DNA of 10,684 nucleotides, taken from Bacillota bacterium (GTDB lineage: Bacteria; Bacillota; Clostridia; Peptostreptococcales; Thermotaleaceae). Within the stretch, counting starts at the first letter, position 1; every line of letters starts with the position of its first letter. Made by a program: the position numbers and the translations under genes. The notes under the pieces were generated by a model that was given only the letters and a program-made list of their open reading frames with translations, ran no database searches and was not told the origin of the DNA. Positions 1-4,190 of this stretch are shown here, in pieces. The stretch is taken from the NCBI GenBank assembly GCA_023623095.1, contig JAMNXX010000310.1:1-10684 (forward strand). Reading direction: 5' to 3'.

Positions 1-912
1 ATGCTGATGAACCTGAATCACAACTTGCGTCGTTTGGATAAAATCCAGCAAAAATGGGCTACAGGCAAGAATTTTAACGTGCCTTCCGATAACCCTATCG
101 GAGTAGCAAAGAGCTTGGAGTTGACAACTGCTATTGCAAGGCTGGGACAATACAAGAAGAATGCAGAAGATGCTTTGTCGTGGCTCGAAATCACGGAGTC
201 TGCTATCGATGATGTAGGGAGCATCCTGCAGCGTGCGAGAGAATTGGCGGTTAGTGCAGACGGAACAGAAACTCCGGAGGATAAGCAGAAGGTTCAAGCG
301 GAGATCGATCAGCTCACAGAGCAGCTTTTGCAACTTGCCAATACGACTTATGCAGGAAAATCAATTTTTACGGGCTATAAAACCAATCAGAAGCTGTTAG
401 ATGATGATGGAACGTATCACATCGATTCCAAGTCAGATGAGCGGATGATATACGAATTGGGGATAGGAGAAAGGATCGAAATCAATGTGCTGGGACATGA
501 GCTGTTTGGAATTTACGATTCGGCATCCCCGGATTTGGATGCAGTGAACAGAGGCGAGGCACAAGCCGGCACTCATCAGTCTCAGCTTATCGCAGTGTTG
601 AAGGATTTCAGTGATGCGCTGCAGAATGATGATATGGATCGGATCAATAAGACAATCGAAAGAATTGATAAACATTTGGAAAATATCCTAAGCCTCCGCG
701 GAGAAATCGGCGCCAAAACAAACCGACTGGAAATGACGATCGACCGGATTGAGAAAGATACGCTGAACTTTAGAGAGCTTCTCTCAAATAATGAAGATGC
801 CGATATGGCGGAAGTGATCATGAATTTTAAAATGGATGAAACCGTCTATCGCGCTTCTTTATCATCAGCCGCCAGAATCATTCAACCGTCGCTTGTGGAT
901 TTTCTAAGGTAA
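1..912 (+). CDS. flgL: Flagellar hook-filament junction protein FlgL (5' end cut by window)
   Basis: FlgL (HAP3) joins the hook to the flagellin filament outside the cell and is built from flagellin-like coiled-coil ends. The visible 303 residues have a flagellin-type N-terminal helix region (LDKIQQKWATGKNFNVPSDNP at about residues 12-32, then a long helix with ARELAVSADGT near residue 80) and a C-terminal helix ending SAARIIQPSLVDFLR, typical of FlgL. The Met at base 1 is probably internal: FlgL normally starts with roughly six more residues (an MR-x-TN-x stretch) before the ML.MN seen here, so only a few codons are missing. The neighbours DUF6470, fliW, csrA and flagellin match the Bacillus/Clostridium order. 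The middle (about residues 130-200) is the variable domain. The TAA stop is at 910-912. Confidence 0.93.
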   Translation: MLMNLNHNLRRLDKIQQKWATGKNFNVPSDNPIGVAKSLELTTAIARLGQYKKNAEDALSWLEITESAIDDVGSILQRARELAVSADGTETPEDKQKVQAEIDQLTEQLLQLANTTYAGKSIFTGYKTNQKLLDDDGTYHIDSKSDERMIYELGIGERIEINVLGHELFGIYDSASPDLDAVNRGEAQAGTHQSQLIAVLKDFSDALQNDDMDRINKTIERIDKHLENILSLRGEIGAKTNRLEMTIDRIEKDTLNFRELLSNNEDADMAEVIMNFKMDETVYRASLSSAARIIQPSLVDFLR

Positions 913-934
913 GAAATTCAAAATAAAAATTGCA

Positions 935-1079
935 CGGACAGACGTTCCTGTCCGCTCGTGTAAATAAAGATAGAGCGGCTTTTCCCGAATCGTTTATCGG
1001 GATCAGATGGGATTTCCAGAGTCTCTCTGGCTAAAATGCTTCAAACATCTGTATCGTAATGGGCAGGACATTCTGCCCA
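935..1079 (+). other. Hairpin-rich intergenic region between flgL and the DUF6470 gene
   Basis: The 202 bases between flgL and the next gene hold four perfect short stem-loops. They are CGGACAG/CTGTCCG (935-954, loop of 6), TCCCGA/TCGGGA (983-1002, loop of 8), CCAGAG/CTCTGG (1016-1030, loop of 3) and TGGGCAG/CTGCCCA (1060-1079, loop of 6). A further pairing, CCGCTC (952-957) with GAGCGG (973-978), competes with the first and is followed by CTTTT, so it could act as a weak terminator. The first and last stems share the pattern GG-purine-CAG, N6, CTG-pyrimidine-CC. No gene with a good start is present here. The role is unknown: mRNA processing or stability, attenuation, or a REP-like repeat are all possible. 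Confidence 0.5.
965..991 (+). promoter_or_regulatory. Weak candidate sigma-D-type promoter before the DUF6470 gene
   Basis: TAAA (965-968), a 15-base spacer and CCCGAATC (984-991) loosely match the flagellar sigma factor consensus TAAA-N15-GCCGATAA. Only the CCGA core of the -10 element is well kept. The match is much weaker than the one upstream of hag and overlaps two of the hairpins, so it may be chance. Confidence 0.22.
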
Positions 1080-1114
1080 CCCATGGTGAAAAAGTTAGAA
1101 AAACGGTGATTTGT

Positions 1115-1681
1115 ATGGACCTTAAAATCACAACACAACCGGCTTTGATCGGGATCAAAACAACTCCCGCAAGACTCTCTATCCAACAGCGAAAAGCGGA
1201 TGTCGAGATGAATACGGAACATCCGAAAGTAGAAATCCGAACTGAGCCCATCCGAGTCCAGATCGATCAATACGAATGCTTTGCAGAAGCAGGGCTGAAA
1301 AATCTTTTTGATTTGACGCTGGAAAATGCAGGATACAGCTACCGGCAAGCGATGGCGGGGATAGAGCGGATTGCCCGGCAGGGAAACGAGATGGCAGATA
1401 TTCACCTCAATACGAACCCGATCGCGGACCAAGCGGAAGAAAATGCATATGAACTCTATGTCCATGAGGTGAATTTTGATATGATTCCGAAGAGCCGTCC
1501 GAAGATCGATTTTGTGGGGGGCGATTTGGATATCCGCGTGAAGGAAGGCGGTCCAAATATAAAGGTTCAAATCAACAAACCGATCATCCGGTACCATCCC
1601 GGGAAGGTAGAGATCTATCTGAGGCAGAAACACAGCGTCCACATTGAATATGTAGGAAAAAAATTGGACGTTTTTGTGTAG
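1115..1681 (+). CDS. DUF6470 family protein (YviE-like), flagellar-locus protein of unknown function
   Basis: The 188-residue protein opens MDLKITTQPALIGIKTTPA and carries short beta-strand repeats of the kind xIxIxTxPAxLxIxxxxA, an Arg/Gln-rich helical middle (YSYRQAMAGIERIARQGNEMAD, about residues 74-95) and a C-terminal repeat ending IEYVGKKLDVFV. This is the pattern of the DUF6470/YviE family, which sits between flgL and fliW in Bacillus and many Clostridia. Its biochemical role is not known. There is no signal peptide or membrane segment, so it is probably cytoplasmic. The frame is open back to an ATG at 1007, but the ATG at 1115 is preferred: it has GGTGAT at 1105-1110 and restores the normal family N terminus. 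The extra 36 residues would lie over the hairpin region and look non-coding. Confidence 0.85.
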   Translation: MDLKITTQPALIGIKTTPARLSIQQRKADVEMNTEHPKVEIRTEPIRVQIDQYECFAEAGLKNLFDLTLENAGYSYRQAMAGIERIARQGNEMADIHLNTNPIADQAEENAYELYVHEVNFDMIPKSRPKIDFVGGDLDIRVKEGGPNIKVQINKPIIRYHPGKVEIYLRQKHSVHIEYVGKKLDVFV

Positions 1682-1784
1682 GGATAGATGTATTTTTCAG
1701 CCTTTTATTTCGAACTTTTGAATGAGTTTTGTAGGAATATGCTGAGATTATCAATTTCAAATGCTTTCCATAATTGTTATCAAT

Positions 1785-1814
1785 ATGCTCATTCTGAGCA
1801 TTTTTTGTTCTTTT
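1785..1814 (+). terminator. Intrinsic terminator between the DUF6470 gene and fliW
   Basis: ATGCTCA (1785-1791) and TGAGCAT (1795-1801) form a 7-bp stem with a TTC loop, followed by TTTTT-G-TTC-TTTT. It lies about 104 bases after the DUF6470 stop and about 41 bases before the fliW start. It should end or reduce transcription from the flgL side, so fliW-csrA may depend on readthrough or on a promoter of its own. Confidence 0.7.
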
Positions 1815-1822
1815 CATATAAC
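1794..1822 (+). promoter_or_regulatory. Possible sigma-A-type promoter for fliW-csrA
   Basis: TATAAC at 1817-1822 matches five of six bases of the -10 consensus. CTGAGC at 1794-1799 is a poor -35 (three of six) at a 17-base spacing, and it overlaps the 3' arm of the terminator stem. It would place the transcript start about 25-30 bases before the fliW ATG. Support is weak. Confidence 0.25.
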
Positions 1823-1855
1823 GGAGCATGACATGAAGAATAGGAGGTTGATGGC

Positions 1856-2305
1856 ATGATCCTCAACACAAGACATTTTGGGAAAATTGAAATCGACTCG
1901 GAACAGATCCTTACATTTGAAGACGGACTGCTGGGTTTTGAGTCGATTCGGCGATATATCCTCATCCAAAATCCGGATAAGGAGATTCCTTTTCACTGGC
2001 TACAGGCAGTAGACGATCCGGATCTTGCTTTTGTCGTTACGATTCCTTTTTTGTTTAAAGAAGACTATGCATTCGACATTCCCGATAAAGTCATTAAGCA
2101 GTTGGAAATTAAAAATCAGGAAGATGTTGTGGTCTACAGCATCGCTGTGGTGCCAGAAGACATTAAAAAAATGACCATCAATCTCCAAGGGCCTCTGATT
2201 ATCAACGGGAAAAACAAAAAGGGAAAACAGATCGTATTGGATGATAACACATACAGCTTAAAATACCGCATCTTTCAAGAAACCGCCCAAGCGGCTCAAA
2301 AGTAG
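1856..2305 (+). CDS. fliW: Flagellar assembly factor FliW
   Basis: FliW is a small beta-barrel protein that binds CsrA allosterically and relieves its repression of flagellin translation. Newly made flagellin binds FliW, so FliW reports the cytoplasmic flagellin level. The 149-residue product has the usual family length and landmarks: an opening of MILNTRHFGKIEID, FEDGLLGFE (residues 21-29), a QNPD turn then FHWLQAVDDPDLAFVV (46-61), and YSIAVVPEDIKKMTINLQGP (94-113). The ATG follows AGGAGG (1842-1847) with 8 bases of spacing. An ATG at 1851 is out of frame and meets TGA after two codons. The stop codon lies inside the csrA ribosome binding site, so the two genes are probably translationally coupled, which suits partner proteins. 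Confidence 0.96.
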   Translation: MILNTRHFGKIEIDSEQILTFEDGLLGFESIRRYILIQNPDKEIPFHWLQAVDDPDLAFVVTIPFLFKEDYAFDIPDKVIKQLEIKNQEDVVVYSIAVVPEDIKKMTINLQGPLIINGKNKKGKQIVLDDNTYSLKYRIFQETAQAAQK

Positions 2306-2317
2306 GAGGTGCGGGAA

Positions 2318-2545
2318 ATGTTGATATTGACAAGAAAACAGGATGAGAGCATCATCATCGATGATAAAATAGAGATCACCGTCATCAGTATCGATGAAGG
2401 GAAAGTGAGATTGGGGATATCTGCCCCGAAGGAGATTGCTGTCCACCGCAAGGAGGTCTATCTGGATATTCAGGCTGAAAACAAAAAGGCGGCGGAAAGC
2501 AGTATGAATATCGATGTACTGCAGAAATTGTTGAAAAAGAAATAA
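2318..2545 (+). CDS. csrA: Carbon storage regulator CsrA (translational repressor)
   Basis: CsrA is a dimeric RNA-binding protein that binds GGA motifs in hairpin loops and Shine-Dalgarno sequences, blocking ribosome entry. In FliW-containing bacteria its main target is the flagellin mRNA. The 75-residue protein has the canonical MLILTRK start, GKVRLGI at 28-34 and [13 protein letters not shown] at 36-48. RNA-contact residues L4, R6 and R44 are present. The C-terminal extension (about residues 50-75, [12 protein letters not shown]... to LLKKK) is longer than in E. coli CsrA, as expected for the FliW-responsive type. The ATG at 2318 sits 8 bases after AGGAGG (2304-2309). An in-frame GTG at 2309 overlaps that ribosome binding site and is not credible. 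The gene lies just upstream of its probable target, hag. Confidence 0.96.
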   Translation: MLILTRKQDESIIIDDKIEITVISIDEGKVRLGISAPKEIAVHRKEVYLDIQAENKKAAESSMNIDVLQKLLKKK

Positions 2546-2574
2546 AAAATTTTAAAATATTTCCCAGGAAAAGC

Positions 2575-2602
2575 TAAAGTATTGCAGAAGTTTGTCCGAT
2601 AA
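2575..2602 (+). promoter_or_regulatory. Sigma-D (sigma-28) type flagellin promoter
   Basis: TAAA (2575-2578), 16 bases, then TCCGATAA (2595-2602) matches the flagellar sigma consensus TAAA-N15/16-GCCGATAA at all but one base. It starts 30 bases after the csrA stop and would give a hag leader of about 145-150 bases. It fits the late-class control expected of flagellin. Confidence 0.85.
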
Positions 2603-2629
2603 TAGCATTGAAGACAAAAATGTCAAATA

Positions 2630-2647
2630 TTCAGTTGGCCAACTGAA
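2630..2647 (+). promoter_or_regulatory. 18-bp perfect palindrome in the hag leader
   Basis: TTCAGTTGGCCAACTGAA is a perfect inverted repeat. As RNA it forms a 7-bp stem with a GGCC loop, followed four bases later by TTTTT (2652-2656), so it may act as a weak terminator or attenuator. As DNA it has the form of an operator for a dimeric regulator. The sequence alone does not decide between these. Confidence 0.45.
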
Positions 2648-2670
2648 AAGCTTTTTACAATGTTTTACAA

Positions 2671-2700
2671 AGATTCAATGCAGGAGGAGGCATTGAATCT
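2671..2700 (+). promoter_or_regulatory. Hag leader hairpin with AGGAGGAG loop, probable CsrA site 1
   Basis: AGATTCAATGC (2671-2681) and GCATTGAATCT (2690-2700) form a perfect 11-bp stem. The 8-base loop AGGAGGAG holds two overlapping GGA motifs. CsrA prefers GGA in hairpin loops, and flagellin leaders controlled by CsrA carry an upstream GGA hairpin plus a second site at the ribosome binding site. The loop also looks like a Shine-Dalgarno sequence not used by hag itself. Confidence 0.75.
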
Positions 2701-2715
2701 AAAAAAATTCAAAAA

Positions 2716-2733
2716 TTGGACAAGGATGTCCAA
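2716..2733 (+). promoter_or_regulatory. Hag leader hairpin with AGGA tetraloop, probable CsrA site 2
   Basis: TTGGACA (2716-2722) and TGTCCAA (2727-2733) form a perfect 7-bp stem closing an AGGA tetraloop (2723-2726). Bases 2720-2729 read ACAAGGATGT, an exact match to the ACARGGAUGU core of the CsrA consensus known from in vitro selection. It lies 11 bases before the hag Shine-Dalgarno sequence. Confidence 0.8.
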
Positions 2734-2743
2734 AAAAAGATTC

Positions 2744-2750
2744 AAGGAGG
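2744..2750 (+). promoter_or_regulatory. Hag ribosome binding site and overlapping CsrA site 3
   Basis: AAGGAGG ends 7 bases before the hag ATG at 2758, which fixes that start. Its GGA is the expected point at which CsrA would compete with the 30S ribosome. The two upstream GGA hairpins, 20 and about 60 bases away, are close enough for a CsrA dimer to bridge a hairpin and this site. Confidence 0.75.
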
Positions 2751-2757
2751 AAGAAAA

Positions 2758-3927
2758 ATGAGAATTAACAACAACTTAATGGCAATGAATACTCACAGAC
2801 AATTGAGTATCAACAATCAGGCAGCAGCAAAATCAATTGAAAAATTATCCTCCGGCTATAGAATCAACAGAGCTGGAGACGACGCGGCAGGATTGGCAAT
2901 ATCAGAAAAAATGAGAGCACAAATCAGAGGCTTGAACATGGCTTCCAGAAATGCTCAAGATTCAATTTCTTTAATTCAAACAGCAGAGGGCGCACTACAA
3001 GAAACCCAAGCGATCCTTCAAAGAATGAGAGAATTGGCAGTACAATCCGCGAATGATACGAATGTAGAAGTTGACAGAGATAAAATCCAAGCAGAAGTAG
3101 ACCAATTGGCAAGAGAAATTACTCGAATTGCCGAAACGACTGAGTTCAACACACAAAAGCTGTTAAATGGAGAAAAACAAGCTGCAAGTGCGGCTTTAAC
3201 ATTCCATATCGGAGCAAATGCGGATCAAAATGTTGCTTTGACAATTAATAATATGGATGCAAAAGCATTGAAAGTAACAGAAAATACATTTGCTACGACT
3301 CAACTGAGCTCAGCGAATTTAACTGCTATGAATTTAACTACCGTTAGTATTACTTTTAAATATGCACTTGATGTAAGTAGTAGTGCTACTGCGGCTTCAA
3401 TTGATGTAGCGAAAACAAGTACGGGATATACAATCACTATAACTGAAAAGGCTACTGCAGCGGGATCAGCGTCTACTTTTAAAGCTTTAGCAGATTTGAT
3501 CAATAATGATGCAGAAGCGAAAAAACTTGTTGTAGCTCAAGGGACAACTGCCGTAGCTACTGCTGTTAGTTCGACTGCAATTACAGTTGCACAATTTTCT
3601 GATGCTGACTCTAAAGATGGCAAAGGCATCCAAGTTAACACCAGGAGTGCTGCAAATACAGCGATTACAATCATCAATAGTGCAATCGAATTGGTTTCAG
3701 AAGAAAGAGCGAAATTAGGTGCTATGCAAAACAGATTGGAACACACCATCAAGAACTTGGATACATCCGCTGAAAACCTGCAAGCATCTGAATCTAGGAT
3801 CAGAGACGTAGACATGGCGAAAGAAATGATGGAATTCACAAAACAAAATATCCTTCAACAAGCAGCTCAGGCAATGCTGGCTCAAGCAAATGCCGCTCCG
3901 CAGGGAGTACTTCAGCTATTAAGATAA
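2758..3927 (+). CDS. hag: Flagellin (filament protein)
   Basis: This is the flagellar filament subunit, exported by the flagellar type III system and polymerised outside the cell. It has 389 residues. The N-terminal D0/D1 domain (about 1-140) opens MRINNNLMAMNTHRQLS with KLSSGYRINRAGDDAAGLAISEKM. The C-terminal D1/D0 domain (about 290-389) contains SRIRDVDMAKEMMEFTK and ends QANAAPQGVLQLLR. The central part (about 150-285) is variable and has more than 30 Ser/Thr in roughly 125 residues, so it is the likely surface-exposed O-glycosylation target of the downstream Maf cluster. No cysteine is seen, as usual for flagellins. The frame is open back to a TTG at 2716, but that codon lies in a leader hairpin stem; the ATG at 2758 has the ribosome binding site and the conserved N terminus. 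It should be controlled by sigma-D and by CsrA/FliW. Confidence 0.97.
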   Translation: MRINNNLMAMNTHRQLSINNQAAAKSIEKLSSGYRINRAGDDAAGLAISEKMRAQIRGLNMASRNAQDSISLIQTAEGALQETQAILQRMRELAVQSANDTNVEVDRDKIQAEVDQLAREITRIAETTEFNTQKLLNGEKQAASAALTFHIGANADQNVALTINNMDAKALKVTENTFATTQLSSANLTAMNLTTVSITFKYALDVSSSATAASIDVAKTSTGYTITITEKATAAGSASTFKALADLINNDAEAKKLVVAQGTTAVATAVSSTAITVAQFSDADSKDGKGIQVNTRSAANTAITIINSAIELVSEERAKLGAMQNRLEHTIKNLDTSAENLQASESRIRDVDMAKEMMEFTKQNILQQAAQAMLAQANAAPQGVLQLLR

Positions 3928-4084
3928 GCAGCGACTAATTTTAAGGAAGAATCTAAGTCTTTGATTTAGTTATTCGAACTCACTTAGCGTACAGGGTGAG
4001 TCGAGATATATGGATTTTAATTTAAATTGTGTAAGTCCTTCACTTTGGTGAAGAAGGGTTATATAACCAAGCCCAAAATGACAG
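3928..4084 (+). other. Hag 3' untranslated region with small hairpins
   Basis: No gene is seen between the hag stop and its terminator. Three small inverted repeats are present: ACTCAC/GTGAGT (3978-4001), CTTCAC-TTTG-GTGAAG (4038-4053) and the palindrome GGTTATATAACC (4057-4068). They may protect the flagellin mRNA from 3' exonucleases or be parts of a 3'-derived small RNA. No riboswitch family was recognised. Confidence 0.4.
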
Positions 4085-4117
4085 AGAGTCAGAGATTTTT
4101 TCTCTGGCTCTTTTCTA
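4085..4117 (+). terminator. Strong intrinsic terminator of hag
   Basis: Bases 4085-4095 (AGAGTCAGAGA) pair with 4101-4111 (TCTCTGGCTCT) over 11 bp with one G-T wobble and a TTTTT loop, followed by TTTTCTATATT. It separates the abundant flagellin transcript from the glycosylation cluster. Confidence 0.88.
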
Positions 4118-4124
4118 TATTATC

Positions 4125-4152
4125 TAAAGAATTTTGTAGAAAAATCCGAATT
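4125..4152 (+). promoter_or_regulatory. Candidate sigma-D-type promoter for the glycosylation cluster
   Basis: TAAA (4125-4128), 16 bases, then TCCGAATT (4145-4152) repeats the layout of the hag promoter, with the same spacer length and TCCGA core. The last three -10 bases are poorer. It lies just after the hag terminator and 38 bases before the maf ATG. A sigma-A-like pair (TTGTAG at 4134, TATAGA 17 bases later) overlaps it and is the alternative. Confidence 0.5.
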
Positions 4153-4190
4153 ATAGTATAGAAGAATTTTTATAAAGGGTTGATGGACAC

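Noticed and set aside
1007..1114. Longer N terminus for the DUF6470 protein from ATG 1007
   Set aside because: The added 36 residues fall on hairpin-forming intergenic sequence and do not look like the family; ATG 1115 has GGTGAT upstream and the normal start.
1031..1642. 203-codon open frame on the - strand opposite the DUF6470 gene
   Set aside because: It is the complement of a well-supported gene, has no recognisable domain and no good ribosome binding site, and reads as a shadow.
2309..2317. GTG start for csrA three codons upstream
   Set aside because: The GTG is part of the AGGAGGTG ribosome binding site; MLILTRK at 2318 is the universal CsrA start.
2716..2757. TTG start giving flagellin 14 extra residues
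   Set aside because: The codon is inside the AGGA hairpin stem with no ribosome binding site at proper distance, and flagellins start MRINNN as at 2758.
3928..4084. Riboswitch (for example c-di-GMP) in the hag-maf gap
   Set aside because: The hairpins lie before the hag terminator and none of the conserved riboswitch core sequences is visible.
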